From assembly GCF_010389155.1 (NCBI RefSeq), contig NC_057766.1, forward strand, positions 32,125,516 to 32,189,515: a stretch of 64,000 nt of DNA, written 5' to 3'. Below, piece after piece: positions 11,864 to 23,640 of this stretch (the first letter of the stretch is position 1; every line of letters starts with the position of its first letter). This stretch comes from Erigeron canadensis (taxonomy: Eukaryota > Streptophyta > Magnoliopsida > Asterales > Asteraceae). Made by a program: the position numbers and the translations under genes. The notes under the pieces were generated by a model, which saw nothing but the letters and a program-made list of their open reading frames with translations, made no database searches and was not told the origin of the DNA.

Positions 11864-12746
11864 ATGGGAATGTTCGCGAAACTATTGCTCACCCTTTGGT
11901 TAATGGGTGGCACCGCAGGCTCGATATATTTGCTAGGCAGAAGGTTTGTAGATATGGGGATGCGGGTTGTGAAGCTGCATAACGAAACATGTTTAGAGGA
12001 CCCTGTGTTATGGCCAACATGGGTTATGACCCTTATATTGGTTTCGTGCGTCATTGGGCTAATGGGGATTGTGTGTAAACTAAAATTGTTCCAATGGCTC
12101 TTTAATATATTGATTAACCTTGGAATTATTTATGTTATTGCGATTATGGTTTGGCGTATACTTGTGTTTGGGTGGCTCAGAAAACCCACATCAATGAGTT
12201 TTGATGAAGTTTATAATAATAATTCACCTCTAGATGATGAATACAGGCCAAGGTTGATTGAAGCCATGGCTGCAGACAACAAGTGGGAGGACGTCAATGA
12301 GTGCTTACACGAGATAAAATTTTGTGAAGAAGACCGTGGACCTGAAAAGTTCTTTGCTAAAGATGACTGGAAAATAGAAGAGTACTACGAATATTTCTGG
12401 GTAATGTTGCAATTTTGTCACGAATGTTGTGTTGTATATTAATAATCAATGGTGTATCATGTAACGGAACTTTGGATTTCAGGAAGGATGTTGCAAGCCA
12501 CCATCAAGATGTGCAGAAAAGGTAATTTCACTCAAAGGTATAAGTGATGAAGATGATTGCCTAAAATGGGCCAATGCAACCTTAAATAAGCCGAAACATG
12601 TGAAATGTTACAACTGTAATTCATGTAAGGCAGCACGCTTGGCAACATACCAAGAAAATCAAGACAAGGTTCGTGCATATACACTTATTGCTGCTGCTTT
12701 CCTCTTTGTCGCAAATCTCTTTGTTGGGATGGGCGGTTTCACCTAA
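11864..12746 (+). CDS. Tetraspanin family membrane protein
   Basis: Two exons, 11864-12400 and 12483-12746, with donor TGG|GTAATG and acceptor TTTCAG|GAAGG. The total is 801 bases, 266 aa. There are four hydrophobic segments: residues ~4-24, ~50-72, ~78-104 and ~245-265. The large extracellular loop carries the plant tetraspanin signature GCCKPP at the start of exon 2, followed by further cysteines (RC, CLKW, CYNCNSCK) that would form disulfides. Tetraspanins organise membrane microdomains and partner proteins at the plasma membrane or in endosomes. The last helix ends right at the stop (GMGGFT), so there is practically no cytoplasmic C-terminal tail. The N-terminal part is divergent from TET1-12 types. 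The particular subfamily is not assigned. Confidence 0.88.
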
Positions 12747-13016
12747 AGGAACAAGCAAACAGGGTAGTTCTAATGCACCGTTCTATCTATTTCTTATTTG
12801 AACATACATGTAATGTGAATTTATGTTTTTTAGTAGGCTGGATTAAAGGTTACATAAGTTTGTAAGTTCAGACATATTATTTTTTCTATTCCTAAAGTTC
12901 CATCGAATGGCTTTATTAGCTACAAATTGTGTCGTTACTTGGATATAAGATGAAGTAGCTTTGACAATAAGATAATTTGTATGATAATGATGTTGAAAAG
13001 ACAAAAGTTGTAACCT

Positions 13017-16000
13017 TTAGCCCAAATGTGGAATATTAGCAAGAGAAACTTGTATCCTGTCTTCCGAGAAAGACAAATCAACCATGGAACCCTGCAAATA
13101 CTTCTCATAAGCAGGAAGGTCAAAATGGCCATGTCCACACATTGCCATTAAGATAACTTTTGATTCTCCACTCTCTTTGCATTGAAGAGCTTCCCGTATT
13201 GCTGCAGCTATGGCATGTGTGGGCTCGGGTGCTGGTATCAGTCCTTCTGTCCGGGCAAACTGTATCGCCCCTGCAGCAGTTTAATTCACCAAATTCAGTT
13301 AGTTAAATGTTTTTTGGATCGTTGGTTTTGATTTCACTTGAACTTCATGGGTACTATCGTCAACTTTTATCGTGAATGGGATCCAAGCCACCTCCATAAT
13401 AAACACACAATTAGAAGAACACACATTGATAGCCTAAATGATTAGACATTATAAGCAGTAACCTATAACAGTTATAATTATGTTATAATTATAACTGTTA
13501 TAGGTTATAATATGTTATAGGTTATAATTATGTTATATAACTGTTATATGTTATAATTATAACAGTTATAATTATGTTATGTGATCCCCAATTGATACTT
13601 TCTTTGTAACAAGAAAGTTGTGACAGTTTAATGGCGTAAAAGGACAACTTTGAATCCAAATCAAGATCATATTTTTGCTCTTAACGCTGACAGTGTGTTA
13701 CTGGCGCTTCATTTTATTTTTTGGTGTTTTCCTTTTGGTGTTTATGATATGTAATATGTAAATAATCCTTGCATATTTGGTGACAATTATCAACTTGGTA
13801 GTTGTTTATAATGGAATGAGAGTTTAGTTGGTCGTTCAAAAATAAAATAAAATGCTGACAGGTGCAGATAATTAATTTGAACTTATAAACTAAATATAAA
13901 GGAAAAACGATGCAAAACCCATGGGACATCCATATAGAAAGTATAGTTATTTTCACGGGCCAGATGGATAGCGGAAGTAAGTATACCTTGAAAGCACTCA
14001 ATCTGTGGAATTGCAATTGCTTCCATGAAACCCAATTCATAGAGATGTGATATCAGTGGCGCCATACCATGATAACGCAATCCTCCTACAAATATCAGCA
14101 AACTTATGTTTCAGATGATATAAATAACCTTTGAATTTCTTTAACAAGGTTATCTTTCGATTTAAGTTCGTAATATAACATTATGATGTTAATTATATGT
14201 GTTTAGAAGTTGAATTAGTTATACGAAAATAATTACCAGAATGAATAGGGTCAGGAATGAAGTCATGACCAAGTGTATGCATTTTCATCAAAGGAGTCAT
14301 TCCAGCAGTATCGCCATAATCATAAGCATAAACACCTTTTGTCAGAGAAGGGCAAGCTGTAGGCTCAACGGCTCGTATAAGAGGGTTGATTTTCCCTTTA
14401 AGTTTTTCTCGTATGAAAGGAAAACAAAGCCCTGCAAAATTCGACCCACCCCCCGTACATCCAATGATCACATCAGGGGTCTCCCCTAATGCCTCCATCT
14501 GTTTAATACACTCTTCCCCAATAACCGTCTGATGTAACAGAACATGATTCAGAACACTACCTAAACAGTACTTGGTGTCTTCATTAAGAGCTGCCATCTC
14601 AACAGCCTCAGAAATTGCTATTCCCAAACTACCCGGACTTGATGGATCCATTTCAAGAATTTTCCGACCCGATTCAGTAATGTTGGAAGGAGAAGGGTGA
14701 ACTGTAGCTCCCCAAGTTTGCATCATTAGTTTCCGATATGGTTTCTGATCGTAAGAAGCTCGAACTTGCCACACCTACAGACAAGCCATAGTGTAAGTTA
14801 CAAGAACTATTCATTTTAAATTAGCCGAAAAGATGGAAATGTAACTTTCTATCATTCAGAATGTCCATTTAAAACACTTGCAAAACAGTTATTTGGCAGT
14901 AAATGATTTCTTATCAGACTAAAAACTAATAAAGTTCTCAACTTTGAATACAACTTACTTCACAATTGAGACCAAATAGGCTGCAAGCAAATGCCAAAGA
15001 ACTTCCCCATTGACCAGCACCAGTTTCGGTGACAATGTTCTTGACACCTTGTTGTGCATTATACCAAACTTGAGGAACAGCGGTGTTTGGTTTGTGTGAC
15101 CCGGCTGGACTCACACCTTCATACTTGTAATAAATTCTTGCAGGTGTATCAAGTAGTTTCTCCAACCTCTTGGCTCTGAATAAAACTCAGATATGTTAAT
15201 ATGTAAATTAGTTTCTGACCATGGAATGTTATATTTCTAAAATCCACAATGAAAACCAACCTTATTAGAGGGGTAGGACGCCAAAGCCTGTAGATGTCAA
15301 CAACTTCATCAGGAATCGCAATGAATCGTTCACTGCTGATTTCTTGCTTAATCAACTCATCAGGAAAGAGATGAGACAGGTCTTGAGGTTGTAATGGTGC
15401 ATGTGTCTTTGGATGCAAAGGCGGGGGAGGTTTGATGGGTAGGTCAGCAATGATGTTATACCAATGCGTAGGGATTTCGGTTGGTGCAGCACGTGGACTG
15501 AGAGACATAGTCGTTTTTCCTTTCTCCCGAAATGAGAAGTTCAAATGATTGCGATTTGCATTAAATGATAAATATTTATGCTTTATTCCCTCACCTGGAA
15601 GGTTAGAATGAGTTTATATACTGTAAATAACAGAATAAACTAGTAGGATATGAACTTGGTTGCCCTTCTGTAACAGAATGATCTATCCAACTTCTTACTA
15701 CATGTTATAACCATTCAAATAACTAAAGGCATCACATAAACTTGGGACATAGTTACTGATAAATGAACAATCATCCGCTAATCTGAAATGAATATAACTT
15801 AAAAGATTACAACAGTTTCTATTTTTATATAAAGATTGAAACAGTTAGCTACAAATTGATATGAATATTGATAGTTTTAACCTAGTCAGTTCAAATACCA
15901 ACAGCAACAACCACCATACCCAATCTTGCAAGAAGCAGGGTATGATGGGTAGGTATGATATACATAGCTCTACTGCAGTCAGTTCAGATACTAAGAATAC

Positions 16001-16107
16001 TAATTCCAATGCACAATGAAATAACCACTAAACAGAATGTATGTTTCTTTACCTTTGAAAGAAAGATTTGAGCTCTGAATGACTGAAAGAGAAAGAGATT
16101 GAGACAT
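13017..16107 (-). CDS. TSBtype2: Tryptophan synthase beta chain, type 2 (TrpB2-like), plastid-targeted
   Basis: Six minus-strand exons: 16053-16107, 15261-15594, 14959-15175, 14237-14774, 13987-14085 and 13017-13270. They total 1497 bases, 498 aa. The first ~48 residues are Ser/Asn/basic-rich, typical of a chloroplast transit peptide. Starting at the ATG in exon 1 rather than the downstream one (MSLSPRAAP) is favoured because the frame runs through a good splice junction. The PLP lysine sits in SHKPNT (K158; HKPN rather than the HKIN of type 1). TETGAGQWG follows at 179-187, and the PLP-phosphate loop GCTGGGSN is at 307-314. TrpB makes tryptophan from indole and serine. Type-2 proteins lack the standard alpha-subunit contacts, and the plant form's in vivo role is not settled. 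The next gene upstream is in the same orientation. Confidence 0.93.
13459..13507. repeat. Perfect inverted repeat in the last intron of the TrpB2-like gene
   Basis: Two 23-bp arms (13459-13481 and 13485-13507) are perfect inverted copies with a 3-base spacer. They sit at the start of a longer array of TTATAATTATAAC-like units running to about 13580. The array lies wholly within intron 5 (13271-13986) and should not affect coding. Confidence 0.85.
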
Positions 16108-16961
16108 TGCAGTTGCAGGGGTGTGGAAATTGATGGGGAGCTACAGACTGCAGAAAGCTTTAGGGTTTTGTCATTTTGTAATTAACAATTGCATTTGCTG
16201 ACATGTGGACCAATTTCCGTAGATCACTTTCATGCATTCAACATTTGCGTTGACTATTCACAGTAAGACAGATATGTTCATATGTGAGTCCAAAACATGT
16301 GTAATGTTTTGGGTTCTATTTTTGGACTGGCACAGTGGCACACATGTAATACTATCAAAATCATGTTATTTAAGAGAACAAAAAGTTAAAACATTAGAGT
16401 TACCCTCTTATTCTGTAGCAGAAGTCTTTATTTTTTGCCTGTTATATTTTACCCAAGGCTCAACTATAGGATCCATCTTGGTATGTTTCAAGGGACTAAA
16501 TTAATAAGATGTTAAATAAAATACAGCGGAGGGCTATCAGTCATCAGAGATATATGCAGCTACATGCATGTGTCTGATGACTTGGTGAACACGCTTTGGA
16601 TCTTCCGTTGCAGCTATCGTTTCTATAAACATGGGAAAGTCACCGTAGCTTACAAATTTGACATGTACAAAAAAAATTAAGTTCAAAAGATCACATAAGC
16701 TTTGGCATTTGTATTCAAAATTATTGTCTTACATACTACAATTGATTCCTTTTTCCGATCATAACCTCTGAAAAGTGGGTCCAACCACAAGGGTTGGCAC
16801 CTAAGCGGTCATATCTGGCGTGATCCTAAACGGTGCACACAGATTGTCTTTAAGTTCTTTAAAGCTTCATGGTAAAAATGTAAGTGTGAACTGCATCAGA
16901 AGATAGGTATAACTTCAACATCATTTTTATCACCCAGGGAACAGTTATTCTTGAAGCTTGT
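16108..16961. other. Intergenic region between the TrpB2-like and phosphoglycerate mutase genes
   Basis: It contains the TrpB2-like leader and promoter (near 16110-16250) and the 3' UTR of the phosphoglycerate mutase gene. The open frame at 16232-16504 shows no known domain and is probably chance. Confidence 0.4.
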
Positions 16962-19480
16962 TCAAAATTCAAGTTCAAGAAATTTCTTAATAATTCCCAT
17001 CATCTCACTTCCCGGAAATCGCCCAAGACAACCCTTTGCCACCGCCAGTTCATCTAACTTCCAAACTGAATCACCAGAAAAGGCTTGATTTTGCTGACTT
17101 CTTTCCTCTTCTGTCACCACATCTGCTGATAAGTCTTCACCAGCTTTAATAACCGGGAGTGGAAATGTATCAAGGGAAGTTTGCAAGACCACAGATTCTC
17201 CGCCAACTGCACCCACATAGTCTCTCAAACGACACAGTGTAAACGGTACAGGTTCAAAGCTGTGATCCCCGTATTCAACAGGAGTCGAGTGGTCTCCGGT
17301 GACACAAAGGGAAAACTGGAATTGCCCTGTCGACTCTGCCTCCCAAAGAAGCCTGGCAAGTTGCCCTATGGCTTTGTCAACTGCTTCCAACCCTTTGACT
17401 TTAAAGACACTTGCTTTATCATGGCCTGCATCGTCTATTGCCTGCAATTTACAAATCAAGAATTTCAACATTTCCATATGGGCAAGAAAGAAAACACTTT
17501 CACCTACATGGTCTTAAGAATAGTGGTTAATACCTTTATATGAAGGAATCCAAAATCATAGCCGTCTGAAGGGCCATGTTTGTGCTCATCTTCTCCTGGT
17601 ACAAAAACATTGGGGCAAGTCTGCAAAGGTGATGACAAAGCCTTTGCTATTGCAGTGGCTTTGGATGTCAATAAGGTTCGATAATCTCCTGTAGCTCCAG
17701 GAGCTTCTAGAATATCAATGCCAAGTGATAACCCAAGCCCAGCTATGATCTTCGTGGGAGCTACCATGCATGGTCGTAGTCCATGATTCTTTTGAAATGT
17801 GGGAACCTGTAACAAGTCACATCACCATGAAGAAAGACGTCCTTTTTTATGAAGAGATACTATAAAGGTTATAGAGTTATAGACCATACCTCAATCCTAA
17901 TACCACAGCCTCGTAAAAGGACAATATTGGCAATGTTTTTCCCTTCAGAAGCACGTTTTCCATTCAGAGGATGAGCAACCAAAATTTTAGAAATTTCTTT
18001 AGATAATTCATTTACAACGGTTGCAGTATGTTTTGCTTCTTCTGTATCATCAAGAGCTTGTGCTTGTAAAAGTAAGCGGTTATCCTTCAAAGGGTCCGTT
18101 CCTGATATATTTCCACTTAGTTTAGGTCCTTTCACAACAACCCCACATCTGTGTTCCGTTGCATACCTGAAATAAATTTAAAATAGCATAAGAACTATAT
18201 ACAATTTTATATATCAGCATCATTTGAGACTACTGTATCATTTAAGAATCCTTTATCCCATTAAAACTGCAACATCAATATTAATGGGACGATTGCAACT
18301 TTTAATAACTTAACATGCAAATTATTATTAATACAACTAAACTAATGGATTGAATTGGGTTCAAGCATACCTGACTCTGACTTCATAATCAGGAAAAGAT
18401 GGCAACTTCATTTTATCTAGCGCCGCACACAAGATGGGCCCTTCTTCTTCAAAGTGCCGATCAGCTCTTCTGCTGGTGACTACTCCTTTTTTCTCATCCA
18501 ACGTTGCAAAGTTTGACTGATAGATTGTCAAAGAATTTAAAATCAGCCTCAACCACAAACAAGAAACAAATAAGCTACCAACTACCAAGTTAGTGGCTTT
18601 CTATCACACAACAGAACATGTATGGCAGAACTAATGTCCCAATCTTGCCCTTTAACAAAGATTGAGATCAAGAACTAGTATTACCTATTCTTCAGTCAAG
18701 CCAAAGATAAAAACCATTCACTATAATGTAAGAACACAAGAGAGCAACATCTAATCATAATTCTTCTTGTGAAAGTCTTTTTTCATCATTTATCTTCACA
18801 AATGTGCTTAAAACTAGGATATTCTTGTATAGATGTTGATAGGTTGTATTAAACTCCACTTTTAAGCTAAACTGAACTATTGAAGAGCAATCAAAGCGAT
18901 TGTAAGAGTTCTAGTTGGAGCCAAACAACAGGGCAAAAGTATGATAATATCCAAAGAGGTATTAAAATTTTGACGACACCAAAAATTAAAAACGGCAATT
19001 TTACTCAACTGCAGCAAAATGATCTGATATCAATCAATTAATAGTCAACTTGAACAGTCATCCTCGATATTTGCAAATTACTGAAATCTGCTCACAACAT
19101 TGCTACCGGATAAAATAAGTAATAAATATTGTAGCAAAGCGAAAGCAAGAAAAAGAGACAAGTACCCATACCTTAAAAGCAATATCCCCTGGGGCCATCG
19201 CCAATCCAGCACCCATAGATTCAAACGCACCTCGTCCACGGTAATACACTCGAGGGTCATAACCTAGAAGAGAAAGATGGGCAGTGTCACTTCCACATCC
19301 TAACCCAACTTCAACCGGGTCCATAAGACCATTAACTCCAGCAGAAGCAATGGCATCCAAATTTGGCACTTTAGCAGCTTCTAAAGGAGTCTTGTAACCA
19401 AATCTCGGAATCGACACATCTCCCAATCCATCAATCAACACAAAAGCAACTCTTTTACGCGGTTTCTTAGTATCAACCAT
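16962..19480 (-). CDS. Cofactor-independent phosphoglycerate mutase, archaeal (apgM) type
   Basis: Five minus-strand exons: 19172-19480, 18371-18516, 17890-18166, 17534-17806 and 16962-17441. They total 1485 bases, 494 aa. The alkaline-phosphatase-fold metal ligands are visible: VLIDGLGD (D17), the phosphoserine loop GCGSDTAHLSLLGYDP (S64), DDAGHDKA (338-345) and GDHSTP (384-389). The enzyme family interconverts 3- and 2-phosphoglycerate with two divalent metals. This is not the classical ~557-aa plant glycolytic iPGM but the apgM-like relative found in archaea and, as a separate lineage, in plants. Its role in planta is not established. There is no clear transit peptide, so it is probably cytosolic. 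A leader exon may lie near 19890-19950, but the leader intron was not resolved. Confidence 0.92.
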
Positions 19481-20231
19481 GCTTCTTTTTCACACCTTTT
19501 CAAAATTATCTAACACCTTTAAAGTTCCAATATAAAGATCAGATCATCAATAATAAGCTATTCCAAACAAAATATATATCTTCAATTATAAACAATTAGT
19601 AGCTCAAAGTTAAGAAAGTTTCAAAATTTCACAATATCATACTAGTAATCAATAATCATGCCATATAATATAAAGAACATACTATAACTAAATATAGTTT
19701 ATCTAGGGTTCATAATCAAAATAATCATATTGCATGCAAGAACATGTCTTTAGTGAAACTAAATTAATAAACTTTACAATGAAAATTAAAACAATGTTAA
19801 TGATACCCAATCCTGCCATGAGCTGGGTACGAGGAAGGTGAGACGTAGACAAAAGCTGATTTTGTAACAGATAAATAACTGACCTGATTCAGTGAAGGGT
19901 TTTGATCTACAGAAAATTTGGGGAAGATGGTGTTGAAAAGGTTTGCATTTTGATGAGTTTAATTGCTTTTTTACTAGATTGGGGCCAAGAAGAATCTATT
20001 CCTGGGTCAAGAAAAGAAAAAGTTATAAGTAAATGTAAAAACGTAAATAAAAAAATCGTACTAAAAAAAATAAAATAAAATAATCGTACTCATTCTCGTA
20101 TTTCACCGAATAAAATCAAACGTGTGGCTGCTAAAATACACGACGTTACACGCTTGATTTATTTCATTTTTTTTGGTTTTTATTGCACTTTTATTTTTCA
20201 AGTGTTTTTATACATCAAAAATAATGTAATA
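19481..20231. other. Promoter side of the phosphoglycerate mutase gene
   Basis: AT-rich DNA with a probable leader near 19890-19950. No further gene is visible. Confidence 0.35.
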
Positions 20232-20615
20232 CTAGAGTGATAGGTCATAGGTCATAAGATGGTGAGTGATAGGTCATAAAGTGTGATAGTCAAATGCCTT
20301 AATCGTACGGGTTCCGCCCTCAGATTTAAATATTCGTCGAAAGTATATCGAATGACAATTCTAATGAAACAGCATGAAATTTTAAGAACACCCATATAAT
20401 TTTTTATAATTTATCGATGTACGGTGTGTGAGATAAAAGATTTTTAATGAATTGGAGCAATAAATGATTTGTGGATGAGAGAAAAAAAAAATGATTGGTT
20501 GAGATTTGAGAAAAAAAAAAGGTGTTTGGTAATATATAATTAATAGAAGGGCATTTTAAAGAAGTAAATATTGAAACTTAAAATGTTATACAAGGGAAAT
20601 CTGCTTTATAATATA
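20232..20615 (-). mobile_element. Small Helitron copy B (interrupted 5' end)
   Basis: On the minus strand the 3' end reads ACTCTAG|T at 20232. The GC hairpin seen in other copies is missing. The body shares the common core (GTATATCGAATGACA region, TGGTTGAGATTTGAG). Its 5' end, TATATTATAAAGCAG, abuts copy C directly, so the first few bases of B were displaced by C. Confidence 0.65.
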
Positions 20616-21013
20616 CGAGAGTAAATACCCCGCGCTGCGACGGTAAAATGGTGGGATGACAGGTCATAAAGTGTGATAGCCAAAGGCCTTAACTGTACGG
20701 GTTCCGCTCTCGGATTTAAAAATTCGTTGAAAGTATATCGAATGACATCTCTAATGAAAGAGCATGAAATTTTAAGAACACCCACATAATTTTTATAATT
20801 TATCGATATACGATTTGTGAGATAAAAGATTTTGAATGAATTGGAGGAGTAAATGATTTATGGAGGAGAGAGAAAAAAGATGATTGGTTGAGATTTAAGT
20901 AAAGAAAAATGGCGTTTGGTAATATAGAATTAATAGAATGGGCATTTTGAGAAAGTAAATGTTGAAACTAAAAATTTTAGACAGGGTAACTCTGGTTTAT
21001 AATATAGTATAGA
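20616..21013 (-). mobile_element. Small Helitron copy C, in tandem with copy B
   Basis: On the minus strand it starts A|TCTATACTATATTATAAACC and ends with a CGTCGCAGCGCGGGG stem region and CTCG|T at 20616. The T and following TATTATAAAG belong to copy B, so C appears inserted at the 5' edge of B. Both are in the same orientation and share one core. No coding capacity. Confidence 0.7.
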
Positions 21014-22263
21014 TAATATATATCTCTTCTCTCTATCTGAGGATAATTTTTTGATTAATTGGTCATTATGAAAGAATGCTATGTATGATTTTTTTATATG
21101 TGTCATACTCACATTAATTTTCTACATTTAAGCATTATTTTAAAATTTTATTTTCTATCATAATCATCATTAATGATAATGCATATATAATGATAAATTG
21201 TAAGATACGGTTAAAAGAAATAGTTGGAATCCTATACTATTGGGTAATTAATTTTATACCATTAAACTTAACGTTTAAAAGATTTTTTTAAAAAATTAAA
21301 TTAGTTATACGAAAATTTGGAATCCTAAGTCATTATCTAATTTAAATATAGATTTTAATATTGACATATATGTAAATAAATAAAGAATAAAAAAATTCCT
21401 TTATACTTTATCATACTTATCACATAGTGATTTCTTCCTTTTATTCCGTTGATTTTAAAATGTCCAAAAATTTTAACTTCCATTTTTTAAATTGATAACT
21501 AGTTAGGATTGATAATTAAGATTAATATATGCATACACACATGGCAATTTAAATAAAATAATTTAATGAAAAATGACAAAATAATCAAAAATCTTGTGTC
21601 AATCTCTTATAAATGTTAACTAAGAGAAAAACTATCATCTTTTAGTTATATAGAGAAGATTTTTCATCTCCCATATATTATTATTATTATTATTATCATC
21701 ATCATCATCATCATCTTATGGATATCTACCACTTTAATTTAATTATCATAATTAACTGTTTCATGTATATCTCTTTAAACTTAATTGATAGATTTCTTTT
21801 TCACTAAGATACAAAGTTACGGTTATAATTAGTATATATATTCACAGATTATACATTATTCTTGTTCTTCTTTCTTTTATATAACTAAAAGAGGATATAA
21901 TTTATTTTTTCTTTTAAAGGTTTATATCTTTAAAAAATTTTCAAACATTATTATATATATTTTTCTATAGTAAATTAATTATCAGTATTTTATCTATCTT
22001 TTCAAATGAGTTTGTTTTTTTTTTGTTTTTTTGTCTCTTTTTCTCTTATATAGTAATTTTTTTTTAATTTTGAGCTAACTTGTGATTTTCTTATGGATTA
22101 TAAAGAGATGAATGATGTTTTATAATCTCCAAATATATTCGTCTTTTGTTCTTTTAATTTGATTGTTTCACTTTTTTTGGTTTCTAATAAGTATATTAGT
22201 TATTATTATATTACCGTCTAACGAACAGGTTTAATCTAGTGTGTGTATATATATATATATGTT
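21014..22263. other. AT-rich intergenic DNA with trinucleotide microsatellite
   Basis: No gene. An (ATT)n tract changes into (ATC)n at about 21677-21715. The remainder is low-complexity AT-rich sequence. Confidence 0.45.
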
Positions 22264-22833
22264 TATGGTATATAGGGGTGCGTTATTTAGAGTACAAACA
22301 ATCCAAAAAGTACAAAGTACAAGGCACCCGTTCGATCTTCTTCCCCCTTCTTCCATCTTCTCTGACGAGACTACCGCCGCCAGCCACCATCTTCTTCTCT
22401 GGCGACCACCACACCTTCTCCTTCTTCCTTCTTCTCCGGCGAGACAACCACCGCTACCACTTCCGACGACTTTTCCAGCGAGAATCAAGTTCGTTTTCTG
22501 ATGGATACGGTACGGGCGTTGCCCTCATCTGTTCTAAACTGGTTGTCAAGGGACGCATATAGAAATTGTATGGATTTGATGAGTGGCGATCCAAGAGATG
22601 GTGGCGGTTTGATACAGTACGGATGAAGCCCTTGTTGTCGATGCCGACATCGTGGTTGGGATAGTCGGAGATGATAGTGGTGGCGGTGGTTGTCTCAACG
22701 GAGAAGAAGGAGGCGGTGGCTGGCGGAGGCAGTCTCGCCGGAAAAGAAGTAAGAATGAGGAAGAAGACATCCCTTTGTACTTTATGTACCTTTTGGATTG
22801 CTTGTACTATAAATCTCTTTCCCCTATGGTATA
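22264..22833. mobile_element. Mutator-like non-autonomous element with 9-bp target-site duplication
   Basis: TATGGTATA occurs directly on both sides (22264-22272 and 22825-22833). The 552-bp element between them has inverted termini of about 45 bp, beginning GGGG on each side and sharing AGTACAA-CAATCCAAAA-GTAC. A 9-bp duplication with GGG-starting TIRs is the hallmark of MULEs. The interior is GC-rich, unlike the surroundings. It has open frames in several phases rich in Ser, Pro and Arg, with subterminal inverted CTTCTTC/GAAGAAG tracts. No MuDR transposase is present. It may carry captured host sequence. Confidence 0.72.
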
Positions 22834-23208
22834 CATCAAACAACTATTTGGATGTATATATATATATATATATATATGAGTACATACAATATCTGAAGTT
22901 TGTAAGTTAAATACATGCACTAAATTGTTAAATAACTCAACTTAATTGTCTAATTTAATCTGGTTTTTATGTCATTTTCACAAGTTGAGGGACTAAAACT
23001 GTGTAGATTAATTTATGAAGAAGGCACAAGGGTTGAGGTGACGTTGACGGAATATAAAGGGCTGAAGACAAACTTTTGGCTCTATTTATACGCAGCTATT
23101 AACAGCCTAGGGTTTTGAATATTCTCTTTTAACCGTTTTAGTGTTTACTGTTATGATGTAGTGAGAAATGAGAGATTGTTCCTTTTTTTGATTTTATATT
23201 TAAAACTA
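22834..23208. other. Intergenic, retroelement-like debris
   Basis: No gene. A (TA)n tract lies at 22855-22876. A phrase such as GTTGAGGGACTAAAACTG resembles common degraded plant repeat sequence. The class is not resolved. Confidence 0.3.
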
Positions 23209-23640
23209 CGAGACAAAGTATCTGTGCGTTGCGGCGGTGAAATGGTGGGGTGATAGGTCATAAGAGGCGATAGGTCATAGAGTGTGATAGCCAAATGTTT
23301 TAGCCGTCCGGGCTCCGCCCTCGGATTTAAAAATTCTTCGAAAATATATCGAATGACATCTCTAATGAAAGAGCATGAAATTGTAAGAACACCCATATAA
23401 TTTTTATAATTTATCGATGTACGTTTTTTGAGATAAAAGATTTTGAATGTATTAGAGAAATAAAATGATTTATGAAGGATAGTGAAAAATAAGTGGTTGA
23501 GATTTGAGAATGAAGGAAAAAATAAGTGGTTGAGATTTCTTCTAAAGATGTAATGAATTAGTGATATGAGTATTTTGGGGTTTTCACTTAGTTAAAGTTA
23601 AAAAAATAGAGCAAACAAATGCTTTATAATGTATTAGAGA
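23209..23640 (-). mobile_element. Small Helitron copy D
   Basis: Minus-strand start A|TCTCTAATACATTATAAAGC, 3' hairpin region GCCGCAACGCAC, and terminal CTCG|T at 23209. It shares the common core with copies A, B, C and E. Confidence 0.7.

Noticed and set aside
9596..19480. Possible specialised-metabolism gene cluster (BAHD with the tryptophan synthase-like gene)
   Set aside because: Only one tailoring enzyme is present, and the others are conserved single-copy type genes in a syntenic context, so a cluster is not supported.
22231..22910. Several Ser/Pro/Arg-rich open frames on both strands
   Set aside because: They lie in the MULE-like element, overlap each other in opposite directions and match no known domain.
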